In this document: piece by piece, positions 24,597 through 31,639 of the stretch | Position numbering within the stretch: the first letter of the stretch is position 1 | How the letters are laid out: every line of letters starts with the position of its first letter | Assembly (NCBI RefSeq): GCF_014323665.1 | Contig: NZ_JABVEB010000045.1 | Span: 1 to 41,252, forward strand | DNA: 41,252 nt | Origin: Actinomadura sp. HBU206391 | GTDB lineage: Bacteria; Actinomycetota; Actinomycetes; Streptosporangiales; Streptosporangiaceae | Reading direction: 5' to 3' | The notes under the pieces: model-generated | Databases searched by the model: none | Told to the model about the DNA's origin: nothing | Seen by the model: the letters and a program-made list of their open reading frames with translations, nothing else | Program-made: the position numbers and the translations under genes

Positions 24597-24613
24597 ACTC
24601 CTACTCTAGGAGT
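24597..24613. promoter_or_regulatory. Perfect inverted repeat, probable HxlR operator
   Basis: ACTCCTA-CTC-TAGGAGT has perfect 7-base arms and lies between the divergent PPOX and HxlR genes, covering the PPOX ribosome site. HxlR-type regulators commonly control a divergent oxidoreductase gene through such palindromes, so this is the natural site for the adjacent regulator. Confidence 0.6.
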
Positions 24614-24674
24614 AACGGCATCATATTCAAAAGCGAGCGGTGCGGATAACAGAGTGAACGAATATGCTCGGGGC

Positions 24675-25352
24675 ATGTCCGGCAGGCGAAGCTACAACGA
24701 CCCGTGCGGCATCGCGCGTGGTCTCAACCTGGTCGGTGAGCGCTGGGCCCTGCTGGTGGTGCGCGAGCTTCTGCTCGGCCCGAAGCGGTTCACCGACCTG
24801 CATCGCGGTCTGCCCACCGCGAGTCAGAACGTGCTGTCCCAGCGTCTGCGTGAACTCGAGCAGGACGGGGTGATCCGGCGCCGCAAGCTCGGCCCGCCCG
24901 CAGGCACCTGGGTGTACGAGCTGACCGAGTGGGGTTACGACCTCGAACCCGTCCTGGCCCATCTCGGCCGGTGGGGCAGCCGCGCTCCGGTGACCTCCAC
25001 CGCCGGCTCCAGCGCCGATTCCCTGGTCCTCGCCCTGAGGGACATGTTCGCCCCGCATGCCGCCGGCGACCTGCGAGGGAGTTATGAGCTGCGGCTCGGC
25101 GACGACCGCTTCCGGGCCACGGTCGCCGAGGGCCGGATCGAGCTGGTCCGCGGCAGCGCCGAACAGCCCGATGCGATCATCGAGACCGACGTCGCCACGC
25201 TATGGGGCCTGATCCTCGGTGAGCGCCGGTTCGACGAAACGCTGCGCTCCGGCGACCTCACGCTGGAGGGTGACCACCGAGCGGGGACGCGCTTCACCGA
25301 CCTCTTCCGCGCGTCCCCAATGCACGGCCAGACCGTGGACGATCCCGCGTGA
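24675..25352 (+). CDS. HxlR-family regulator with SCP2-like C-terminal domain
   Basis: Regulator of 225 residues in two parts. Residues 1-95 are an HxlR winged helix (NDPCGIARGLNLVGERWALL, GPKRFTDLHRGL, LSQRLRELEQDGVIRRR). Residues 110-220 resemble a sterol-carrier-protein-2 fold (RFRATVAEGRIELVRGSAEQ, TLWGLILGERRFDE, GDLTLEGD). This combination is common in actinobacteria and suggests a hydrophobic ligand. The start is uncertain: ATG 24675 has a poor ribosome site, and GTG 24654 is possible. It is divergent from the PPOX-hydrolase operon, which it probably controls. Confidence 0.88.
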   Translation: MSGRRSYNDPCGIARGLNLVGERWALLVVRELLLGPKRFTDLHRGLPTASQNVLSQRLRELEQDGVIRRRKLGPPAGTWVYELTEWGYDLEPVLAHLGRWGSRAPVTSTAGSSADSLVLALRDMFAPHAAGDLRGSYELRLGDDRFRATVAEGRIELVRGSAEQPDAIIETDVATLWGLILGERRFDETLRSGDLTLEGDHRAGTRFTDLFRASPMHGQTVDDPA

Positions 25353-25388
25353 GACCGTGACGGGTCAGAGCCTCGACTCGCGGGCGGC

Positions 25389-25432
25389 GGGAACGGCGGG
25401 GACGGCCGGCGGGAACGGCGGGGACGGCCGGT
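25389..25432 (+). repeat. GC-rich 22-bp tandem repeat, two copies
   Basis: GGGAACGGCGGGGACGGCCG plus GC occurs twice in a row just after the HxlR gene. A closely similar pair lies in the opposite orientation at about 27634-27685, so the two bracket the accessory segment between them. Confidence 0.75.
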
Positions 25433-25453
25433 CGGGCCCGGAGGGATGACCGT

Positions 25454-25544
25454 GGCGCTCAACTACATGATCACGGAAGCGTGACGGCGTGCGGGCAACA
25501 CGCCAGCAGGCACTCCCCGTCGTGATCATGCAATTATTCGCGCC
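25454..25544. repeat. Hairpin repeat, copy B
   Basis: Left arm at 25454-25475 (core ACATGATCACG) and right arm at 25521-25544 (core CGTGATCATGCA) pair as in copies A and C. The 45-base interior is unrelated to theirs but contains its own small inverted repeat (GGCGTG/CACGCC). It follows the HxlR gene by about 100 bases. Confidence 0.8.
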
Positions 25545-25577
25545 GTGCAATCTCGACCTCGGCTCGGCTCCGCTACC

Positions 25578-25607
25578 GCCGAATAGCTGCATGATATTGA
25601 TGGCGCC
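25578..25607. repeat. Extra half of the hairpin repeat next to copy B
   Basis: GCCGAATAGCTGCATGATAT resembles one arm of the hairpin repeat (GCGAACAACTGCATGATCAC) and could pair with the right arm of copy B, forming an alternative stem across 25521-25600. It may be what remains of another copy. Confidence 0.45.
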
Positions 25608-25762
25608 TTGTCGGCTGGTGCCACATGATCCGGATTGTAGGAGTTCTTGCAGCTAGCAGTTGCTTTTGGCTTCCGGACCGGTGTCGTCCGGCGCCCCGCG
25701 CTCGGGGCCCCTCGTGTGGGGCTTGTGTGGGGCGCCGGTCGCCGGATCGGGTCGGAGTTCGG

Positions 25763-25921
25763 GCTAAGACCTCGTTTTATTTGGGTTGGTCGGTAGGGTT
25801 CTGCCGTGTCGATAGTGGAGCGTCTGGTTCCTGATGATCTGTGGGAATTTGTTCCAGCACGTCGTGCCGCAGGTGCCGACCAGGTCGCAATGTGGTGGCC
25901 GGCGATGCTCGGGGAGACCGG
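25763..25921 (+). mobile_element. Truncated, frameshifted 5' end of an IS5-family element
   Basis: From GTG 25806 the reading VSIVERLVPDDLWE matches the start of actinobacterial IS5-type transposases; after a one-base shift in the TTT at 25848-25850 it continues as LFQHVVPQVPTRSQCGGRR. Similarity stops near 25921. The AT-richer leader (GCTAAGACCTCGTTTTATTT, from about 25763) looks like the left end of the element, but terminal repeats cannot be verified because the right end is missing. Only about 38 codons of a transposase that is normally over 250 residues remain, so it cannot move itself. Confidence 0.75.
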
Positions 25922-26875
25922 ATGAGCAATATCGCGCGCACGGCGAGGCCTCGGCGCCGACCGGGGGTCTGGGCCGCGATCAGCTCCGCCGTCCTCCTCC
26001 TCGCCGGCGGATCCGCGATCTCCGCCCAGGGCCCGCTGCACTGGGAGTCCCTCCGGCCCGCGCGCGTCCAGCTCGCGCCCCGTACCTCGGGCTACGGGCT
26101 GTGCGTGAAGGGGGAGATGAGCGGGGACCGCCGGCGGGTCACCGTCTACGGCGACGGTTCGCCGCTCGGCGGCCGGACGCTGGCCGTGATGTTCGAGCGT
26201 GTCGTGGACCCCTACGACGCTTCGCCGGAAGGCCGGGATGTGGTCTTCCAGGGTGAGACCGCCTGGGCCGGCGAAGAGCGGAACGTCCGCTGGATGCGGT
26301 GGCAGGACGGACCGCCATGGTGGATGGGGTTCAGGATGGTAGAGACCGAACCCGTGCAGTACGCCATCGTCGGCAGGGGTGTCACGCCGTCGGCGCTCAT
26401 GACCGCCGCCGGGTCGCTGGCCCATCCTCGAGCGGGGGTGCGGCTCCGGCCGGCCGGGCTGCCGCACGGCATGCGCCCACTGGCCTCGGCGTCCATCCTC
26501 CTCGACCGGGACTGGACGCCCGCGATCCCGACGGAGACCGTCACGTGGATTCACGCGGGTTCCGGAGGCGAACTGTCGGCGGCGTCCGTGCGGGCCCGCC
26601 CCCAGGCGATCAACCTGGTCACCGCCATGCTCGTCCCCACGGGATGGCGGCCCATGCGCGGTGTGATGGGCTTCGCCGGCACGTCGATGCCGCCGATTCC
26701 GCGTAGTTCCGCTCAGCCGTCGGAGCAGCTGAAGTATCGCGTGTGGTGGGACAGCGGCACGATGCACGTCGTCTCCGCACGCGGCCTCACCGACGTGGCA
26801 CTGGACCAGGCCGTCGCCGACCTCGGCCCGCTGTCTCCGGAGGCGCGGCGCGCACTCCCTAGCTCGGCCTGCTAG
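25922..26875 (+). CDS. Membrane-anchored or secreted protein, function unknown
   Basis: I do not recognise this 317-residue protein. A basic start (RTARPRRR) is followed by one hydrophobic segment at about residues 17-38, giving a signal peptide or N-terminal anchor. The rest is soluble and beta-rich in appearance, with CVKGEMSGDRRRVTVYGDGS, WWMGFRMVETEPVQYAIVG and RDWTPAIPTETVTWIHAGSG. It contains two cysteines in the mature part. Its start lies immediately after the truncated IS end, with GGGGAGA upstream, so the insertion or its deletion probably replaced the original promoter region. Codon use resembles the chromosome. Confidence 0.65.
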   Translation: MSNIARTARPRRRPGVWAAISSAVLLLAGGSAISAQGPLHWESLRPARVQLAPRTSGYGLCVKGEMSGDRRRVTVYGDGSPLGGRTLAVMFERVVDPYDASPEGRDVVFQGETAWAGEERNVRWMRWQDGPPWWMGFRMVETEPVQYAIVGRGVTPSALMTAAGSLAHPRAGVRLRPAGLPHGMRPLASASILLDRDWTPAIPTETVTWIHAGSGGELSAASVRARPQAINLVTAMLVPTGWRPMRGVMGFAGTSMPPIPRSSAQPSEQLKYRVWWDSGTMHVVSARGLTDVALDQAVADLGPLSPEARRALPSSAC

Positions 26876-27058
26876 CCACGCGTCATCCCGCTCAGTCATC
26901 TATCGCGGCTGGATTTGCGGGTTCTGACCTGGGGGTGGGCAGCAATCCGTTTCGGCGCAGGTTCGTGCGGGCGTGGGCGATGACCGGGCGTTCCCACACC
27001 GGGCAGTGCCACGTAGCCCGTGCGGCGCGGCAAGCGAGGAGTCACGGGTCGCGCGTGA
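26876..27058. other. Gap with no recognisable feature
   Basis: The 183 bases after the exported-protein gene show no convincing ORF, RNA gene or strong hairpin. Base composition is ordinary for the window. Confidence 0.5.
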
Positions 27059-27285
27059 CGTACGCGCGCTCACGGCATCGGCGACGCGGTGAACAAGGGC
27101 GTGCTGACCCTTGACCCCCGCAAGGGCGCAGCGAAGATCAAAACCGAGTGGCTCAAGAAAAAGACCCAATTCACCCCCGAAGAGATGGAAGCGATCGAGG
27201 GCGTAACCGACGGCGAACTCAACCGGCTGATCAAGATCAAGAAGGGAACGGGGCTGCGAGACTCACCCTGGTCAAGTCCGCCTAG
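27059..27285 (+). pseudogene. Lys-rich gene end, probably a phage or mobile-element remnant
   Basis: After an in-frame TGA the frame reads HGIGDAVNKGVLTLDPRKGA, then KTEWLKKKTQFTPEEMEAIE and LNRLIKIKKG. This Lys-rich stretch has many AAG/AAA codons and lower GC than its neighbours. Shifting by one base at about 27245 would continue it as GNGAARLTLVKSA and stop at 27283-27285, just before a strong hairpin at 27306, which looks like the true end of a gene. No start codon with a ribosome site is visible, and I cannot name the family. I interpret it as the tail of a foreign gene with a frameshift near its end. Confidence 0.45.
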
Positions 27286-27305
27286 CGCTACCCGCAGCGG
27301 CCACG

Positions 27306-27333
27306 GAGCCCCCGCATCCAATGCGGGGGGCTC
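27306..27333. terminator. Strong GC hairpin, probable terminator
   Basis: GAGCCCCCGCAT pairs with ATGCGGGGGGCTC around CCA, a 12-bp stem with a tight loop, 20 bases after the apparent gene end at 27285. No T-tract follows. This form is common at gene ends in actinophages. Confidence 0.7.
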
Positions 27334-27348
27334 TGCCTACCCCGCGAT

Positions 27349-27366
27349 CCCCACCCCATGTGGGGG
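27349..27366. terminator. Second small hairpin after the gene remnant
   Basis: CCCCAC pairs with GTGGGG around a five-base loop, followed by TTCTA; flanking ATCCCC and GGGGAT could extend pairing outward. It may back up the terminator 16 bases upstream. Confidence 0.4.
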
Positions 27367-27429
27367 TTCTACGGGGATTGATCACAGATACGGATGCCCC
27401 GCCGCAGGTCAGAGCACACGACTAGGGCT

Positions 27430-27492
27430 GGCTCACAACACCTGCATAATCACGCCAGAGGTTTCTCCGCCGTGATCATGCAGTTGTTCGCG
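27430..27492. repeat. Hairpin repeat, copy C
   Basis: AACACCTGCATAATCACG (27437-27454) and CGTGATCATGCAGTTGTT (27471-27488) pair with two mismatches in 18, around a short interior that itself pairs (GAGG-CTCC region). Outer arms match copies A and B. No gene ends directly before it. Confidence 0.85.
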
Positions 27493-27633
27493 CTTTCGAG
27501 GCTCGACTTCGCGGGATTCACTGGAGGCGCGCGTCGGCGATCGGGCGCCTGTTGACGGTCCGCACTGTGCCCGTCTCGACGGCGAGGGAGCGATCCGGGC
27601 CGCCGACGCCGCCCACAACCGGGCGGGCCGGGT

Positions 27634-27685
27634 TCCGCCGCCCGGCCGTCCCCGTTCCCGCCGCCCGGCCGTCCCCGTTCCCGCG
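27634..27685 (-). repeat. GC-rich tandem repeat, inverted relative to 25389-25432
   Basis: Two copies of CGCCGCCCGGCCGTCCCCGT plus TCC in a row. Read on the minus strand this is GGGAACGGGGACGGCCGGGC, close to the unit near 25389. The pair forms inverted boundaries about 2.2 kb apart. Confidence 0.7.
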
Positions 27686-27800
27686 CCACCACATCAGCGT
27701 CATCAGCAGGTACTCCTTCGCTCTCCCCGACCTACCTGGCCGTACCCGGGACCTGCGCGACCCCTCATCGTGTCGCGCGCCGCGCATCAGCACGACGGCT

Positions 27801-27834
27801 CACGCCATGCCACTGACCGAGTGCGCATGGCGTG
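27801..27834. repeat. Near-perfect 34-base hairpin in a gene-free stretch
   Basis: CACGCCATGCCACT pairs with AGTG-C-GCATGGCGTG around the five-base loop GACCG: a 14-bp stem broken only by one bulged C. No gene lies just upstream, and the nearest gene ends 138 bases downstream on the minus strand, so it may be a terminator of that transcript or a small structured RNA element. Confidence 0.5.
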
Positions 27835-27971
27835 GTGTACTCGGGCAGCCCGCCGTCAAGGAGGCACAGGAACTCATCGCCCTGGCGGCGACAGGACGGT
27901 GACGGCACCCACGCCAAATGCACGTTCGCTGGTAACGCCTTTCCATACGCGGCGCTGATAACCCGGCCACT

Positions 27972-28478
27972 CTATTTCCTACGGTCTGCCGCGCTCGCCG
28001 CCGTGCTCGGGCGATCCGAGAGGGGCCACACGTACGGCAGGTCGTCCGGGACGCCGGGAAAGAGCGGTCCGTAGACGGCGAAGTCCTTACGCAACAGGGC
28101 GGACTGGTGACTGCGGTGGAAGGCCGGGTCGCCCAGCCACGGCGGCAGGGCACCCGCCCTGGCCAGTTCGAGTTGACTGCGGGCGGCGGCGACGCCGGTG
28201 GTCGCGGTGAGCTCGGCGCTCAGCTTGCCCGCGCACGTGTCCCGGTGGCCCATGCCGCTCCACCGGTCGCAGACCTCCAGGCCGTAGCGGACTAGCGCCT
28301 CCTCGTAACCCGCCCACATGCGCACGACCGGATGATGCCGCCAGCCGTACCCGGGAGTCGTCAGCCCGCGCAGCACCTGAAGCGCCTCGACCCGCTGCTT
28401 GCCCAGCCGCCGCGCGTCGAGTGCCTTCGCCGTGGCGGCGAAGTCCGCATACGGCAGGAACGTCTGCGTCGTCGGCAC
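27972..28478 (-). CDS. MSMEG_6728-family protein (pyrimidine-dimer DNA glycosylase-like)
   Basis: A 168-residue protein of the MSMEG_6728 family, which is related to the T4 DenV pyrimidine-dimer glycosylase group. The start TTQTFLPYADFAATAKALDA, then RRLGKQRVEALQVLRGLT and GYGWRHHPVVRMWAGYEEAL, are diagnostic. The N-terminal Thr-Gln just after the start would be exposed after Met removal, as needed for a DenV-like N-terminal amine mechanism; this is inference. The GTG start at 28478 aligns with that pattern although GGGG sits too close to be an ideal ribosome site; an upstream start would add a disordered Arg-rich head. It may repair UV damage. Confidence 0.75.
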   Translation of the reverse strand: MPTTQTFLPYADFAATAKALDARRLGKQRVEALQVLRGLTTPGYGWRHHPVVRMWAGYEEALVRYGLEVCDRWSGMGHRDTCAGKLSAELTATTGVAAARSQLELARAGALPPWLGDPAFHRSHQSALLRKDFAVYGPLFPGVPDDLPYVWPLSDRPSTAASAADRRK

Positions 28479-28659
28479 CCCCTGAATCGGCGCCGGCCGC
28501 GCGGACGGTTCACGGCGACCGGCCGTCACCAGGTCCCCTACCCGTTTCCCTGCGGCCGAGCGCCGGCCGGTCAGGCGGCGAGGAACGGGAACGGCGCATC
28601 GGCAGAGTAATGGTGACAGCACTCGATCACCGGAAGGTGACCATGAGGGAGTACCGAAC

Positions 28660-29205
28660 GTGAAGGGCACCCAGGCGGCGGAGCCGGACGTACGCCCGTC
28701 CGACGCTTTCGCCGCGCTCTATGACGAGCATTTCCCCCGGATATACCAGTACATCGCAAGCCGGCTGGGCCGCGACGTCGCCGATGACATCACCGCTGAC
28801 ACGTTCCTGATCGCACTACGCAAGCAGGACAGGTTCGACGCCGAGCGCGGGGCCGTCCGGCCCTGGCTGTTCGGCATTGCGACGAAGCTCGTGGCACAGC
28901 ATCGACGGCAAGAGATGCGCAGATACCGGGCGCTGGCGAAGCTCGGCCCGGAGGAGGTCGCCGAGAGTCACGAGAACCAAGTGATCAATTGGGTGCGCGC
29001 CGAGAGTCTCCAGCGTGGGCTGGCGCAGGCGCTCGGGGCGCTGTCTCGCGGCGAGCGCGACGTCCTGCTGCTCAGCGCGGTCTCCGAGCTCTCGAACGAG
29101 GAGGTCGCGCAGGCGCTCGGCATCGCGTACGGCACGGTCGGCTCGCGGCTGAGTCGAGCCCGCAGAAAAGTACGTTCCGTGATGAGGGAGGATGACCATG
29201 GATGA
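28660..29205 (+). CDS. ECF-type RNA polymerase sigma factor
   Basis: Group 4 sigma factor of 181 residues. Region 2 (about 14-75) reads FAALYDEHFPRIYQYIASRL with DDITADTFLIALRKQDRFD, and region 4 (about 120-175) reads LGALSRGERDVLLLSAVSEL and NEEVAQALGIAYGTVGSRLS with a clear helix-turn-helix. Linker between them is typical. The GTG start has GGGAG upstream. Its end overlaps the next gene by eight bases, so the partner membrane protein is translationally coupled and is probably its regulator or target. The signal is not known. A small repeat TCACC-GGAA-GGTGA (28627-28640) lies just before the ribosome site. Confidence 0.94.
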   Translation: MKGTQAAEPDVRPSDAFAALYDEHFPRIYQYIASRLGRDVADDITADTFLIALRKQDRFDAERGAVRPWLFGIATKLVAQHRRQEMRRYRALAKLGPEEVAESHENQVINWVRAESLQRGLAQALGALSRGERDVLLLSAVSELSNEEVAQALGIAYGTVGSRLSRARRKVRSVMREDDHG

Positions 29206-30310
29206 CCTGCGCATGATCCGGGGCTTCCTCGAGGAGGCTCCGCCGTCCGCCGAAGTCGTCGCCGAAGGGCGACGGCGGCTGTACACCCGGCGATCGCCGA
29301 GGCCACGGCGCTTCAGTGTGCGCCAAAGCCGGGCCGGGCTCGGCGTCGTGGCCGTGGCCGCCTCCTTCGCCCTCACCGTTACCACCGCTCTCGTACTCAC
29401 CGTCTCCACGGGGGATTCTCCGACCTCCGAGAATGCGCCGAAGGAACTGACGTCGCGGCAGGTACTTCTCAGCGCGGCAGAGAAGGCCGCGGCCGAACCG
29501 ACCGGGCGCTACTGGCACACGCACGTGATCAACGGTCAGGCGTACCACGTCACCCGCGGCGACTACATGATCACGGGTGCCCGGATGGAGATCGAGCAGT
29601 GGATCGCCCGAAGCGACCGGGACGCGAATGTCTTCCGCAGCCGAATCGCCGGAGCCGTCCCGCAGACCGATGCCGACCGAGTGGCATGGAAGCGCGCCGG
29701 GTCACCGAAGAGCTGGCGGGTGCTCTCCAACGGTCAGTACATCCAACAGAGCGCCACTGCGCAGAAGTGGGATCTGCAGCGGATGTCGCCGGCCGAGAAG
29801 GAGGGCATGAAGGCGCTACTGGCCCACAATAAGAAGGAGTGCGCCCGGAATCGACGGGCCTGCCCGGTGGTCGACCGCCCTACTCAGGCACAGCGTGAAG
29901 CACTCGCGGACGACCCGAAGGCGCTGAAGAAGCAGCTTCAGGGGAACAGCCTCGTCAAGGGCCCGGACATCATGCTCGAGAACACGGGCTATTTCCTGGA
30001 CGAACCCGGATCGCCGAAACTGCGCGCCGCCGTCTTCCGCGTGCTCGCCGACTCGTCGGGCATCCGGAACATGGGGAGTGTCACAGATGCGCGAGGGCGC
30101 GCCGCGATCGCCCTGGTGGCGAGAGGTTCGCATCGGGCCGGCGATTTCGACACCCAGCTCCTGCTGGAGCCCGGTACGTACCGTGTGCTCGGCGTACAGA
30201 CCGTGCTCGTGACGGGGCGCGGCGCCGAGACCGCGGGTGTCAAGCCCGGCACCGTCTACAAACAGCAACTGTTCCTGGAGATGGGCTGGACCAACAGCGC
30301 CCCGCACTGA
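29198..30310 (+). CDS. CU044_5270-family membrane protein paired with ECF sigma factor
   Basis: A 370-residue protein. About 45 cytoplasmic residues (LRMIRGFLEEAPPSAEVVAE then Arg-rich) precede a single membrane segment (LGVVAVAASFALTVTTALVL, about 48-70), followed by a large outside domain. This arrangement and the segments SAAEKAAAEPTGRYWHTHVI and LEPGTYRVLGVQTVLV match the actinobacterial CU044_5270 family, whose genes regularly follow ECF sigma genes. It has no zinc-type anti-sigma HxxxCxxC motif, so if it restrains the sigma factor it does so differently. The second ATG (29198) is chosen because GAGGGAGG (29184-29191) is six bases before it, whereas the ATG at 29192 would abut it. Confidence 0.8.
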   Translation: MDDLRMIRGFLEEAPPSAEVVAEGRRRLYTRRSPRPRRFSVRQSRAGLGVVAVAASFALTVTTALVLTVSTGDSPTSENAPKELTSRQVLLSAAEKAAAEPTGRYWHTHVINGQAYHVTRGDYMITGARMEIEQWIARSDRDANVFRSRIAGAVPQTDADRVAWKRAGSPKSWRVLSNGQYIQQSATAQKWDLQRMSPAEKEGMKALLAHNKKECARNRRACPVVDRPTQAQREALADDPKALKKQLQGNSLVKGPDIMLENTGYFLDEPGSPKLRAAVFRVLADSSGIRNMGSVTDARGRAAIALVARGSHRAGDFDTQLLLEPGTYRVLGVQTVLVTGRGAETAGVKPGTVYKQQLFLEMGWTNSAPH

Positions 30311-30412
30311 TCCCGCTTCTTGACCGACCCGTCGGCGGTCGCCGCGTCTCGTCAGCGGCGGCCGCCGGCCAGTCCGTCTCTCAGGAGAGCGCGTGAACGG
30401 CCGGCCACGGGC

Positions 30413-31555
30413 TCACCGGTCGCGGGCGATGAGCTGTCGCGTGATGACGTTGCGCTGGATCTCGTTGGTCCCCTCACCCACGATCATCAGCGGGGCGTCG
30501 CGGAAGTAGCGCTCGACGTCGAACTCGGTGGAGTAGCCGTAGCCGCCGTGGATGCGCAACGCGTCCATGGCGACCTTCATGGCGGTCTCCGAGGCGAACA
30601 GCTTCGCCATGCCCGCCTCCATGTCGGCCCGCCGCCCGGACTGCAGCCGGTCGGCCGCGTCGAGGGTGAGCAACCGCGCGGCCCGCAGCGACGTCGCCAT
30701 GTCGGCGAGGTAGTTCGAGATGGACTGGTGCTTCCAGATCGGCACGCCGAAGCTCTCGCGCTGCTGGGCGTAGGCGAGCGCGTCGTCGAAGGCGGCCTGG
30801 CCCACTCCGAGCGCGCGGGCGGCGACCTGGATGCGGCCCACCTCCAGCCCGCGCATCATCTGCGCGAATCCCGCCCCTTCGGCGCCGCCGAGCACGGCCG
30901 ACCGCGGCACCCGTACGGCGTCGAAGACGACCTCGCAGCTCTCCACGCCCTTGTAGCCGAGCTTGGGCAGATCCCTGGACACCTTGTGGCCGCCCTCGAC
31001 CAGCAGCACCGACACGCCTTTGTGCGGCGGGTCGGCGGCCGGGTCGGTCTTGCACAGCAGGGCGATCAGCCCGGCGCGGCGGGCGTTGGAGATCCACGTC
31101 TTGACGCCGTCTATGACGAACGAGTCCCCGTCCGGAACGGCACGGGTGCGCATCGCCTGCAGGTCGGAGCCGCCCCCGGGCTCGGTCAGCGCCATCGTCG
31201 CGCGCAGCTCACCGGTCGCCATCGCCGGCAGATAGCGCCGGCGCTGCTCGTCGGTGCCGAACTCGCGGAGGAGGAACGCCACGACACTGTGCCCGCCCAT
31301 CGCCCCGGCCAGGCTCATCCACCCGCGGGCGAGCTGCTCGGTGACGAGCGCGAAGCAGGGCGCCGAGACCTCCGACCCGCCGTGCTCCTCGGGTACGAGC
31401 AGCCCGTACACCCCGAGCCGCTTCATCTGCTCGATGAGCGCCTCGGGGTAGGTGTCGGTGTGCTCCAGTTCGCGCACCACCGGTCGCACCTGGTCGTCGA
31501 CGAACTCGGCGACGATGTCGACGATCGCCTGCTCCTCGTCCGCGAGCTCGAACAC
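30413..31555 (-). CDS. Acyl-CoA dehydrogenase
   Basis: FAD-dependent acyl-CoA dehydrogenase of 380 residues, introducing the alpha-beta double bond in an acyl-CoA. It shows the usual order: N-terminal helices (LADEEQAIVDIVAEFVDDQV), middle beta domain with MALTEPGGGSDLQAMRTRA and FVIDGVKTWISNARRAG, and C-terminal helices with RIHGGYGYSTEFDVERYFRD. E361 in IVGEGTNEIQR is the expected catalytic base. GTG 31555 has GGGAGG four to five bases upstream. It follows the racemase gene by 66 bases, most of which is an 18-bp tandem repeat. Together they suit oxidation of 2-methyl-branched acyl-CoAs. Confidence 0.95.
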   Translation of the reverse strand: MFELADEEQAIVDIVAEFVDDQVRPVVRELEHTDTYPEALIEQMKRLGVYGLLVPEEHGGSEVSAPCFALVTEQLARGWMSLAGAMGGHSVVAFLLREFGTDEQRRRYLPAMATGELRATMALTEPGGGSDLQAMRTRAVPDGDSFVIDGVKTWISNARRAGLIALLCKTDPAADPPHKGVSVLLVEGGHKVSRDLPKLGYKGVESCEVVFDAVRVPRSAVLGGAEGAGFAQMMRGLEVGRIQVAARALGVGQAAFDDALAYAQQRESFGVPIWKHQSISNYLADMATSLRAARLLTLDAADRLQSGRRADMEAGMAKLFASETAMKVAMDALRIHGGYGYSTEFDVERYFRDAPLMIVGEGTNEIQRNVITRQLIARDR

Positions 31556-31567
31556 AACGCCTCCCGA

Positions 31568-31639
31568 TCAAGTCCGGATGACCGCTCAAATCTGGATGAC
31601 CGCTCAGTTCTGGACGACGGCTCAGTTCTGGACGACGGC
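31568..31639 (-). repeat. 18-bp tandem repeat: four copies of a gene end with its stop codon
   Basis: On the minus strand four 18-base units follow in order: two identical copies GCCGTCGTCCAGAACTGA, then two related copies. The first contains the last five codons and stop of the racemase gene. All four stay in the same phase and each ends in TGA, reading AVVQN-stop, AVVQN-stop, AVIQI-stop, AVIRT-stop. The fourth ends directly before the ribosome site of the acyl-CoA dehydrogenase gene. Confidence 0.95.

Larger units (their letters stand above)
27493..27971. other. Gene-free stretch with repeats and a hairpin
   Basis: No convincing gene was found in these 479 bases. An open frame at 27552-27902 is Arg/Pro-rich and shaped by GC content. 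The stretch holds an inverted GC tandem repeat (about 27634-27685) and a long hairpin (27801-27834). A 31-codon frame beginning at 27807 inside that hairpin (MPLTECAWRG...) lacks a ribosome site and is not called. Confidence 0.5.

Noticed and set aside
27552..27902. A 116-codon gene in the gap before the MSMEG_6728-type gene.
   Set aside because: It is Pro/Arg/Ala-rich, crosses the GC tandem repeat and a long hairpin, and has no ribosome site or recognisable domain.
25353..27971. A defence island or RiPP cluster in the accessory stretch.
   Set aside because: No nuclease, helicase, toxin pair, methylase, LanB/LanM-like or radical SAM gene is present; only one unknown exported protein and remnants were found.
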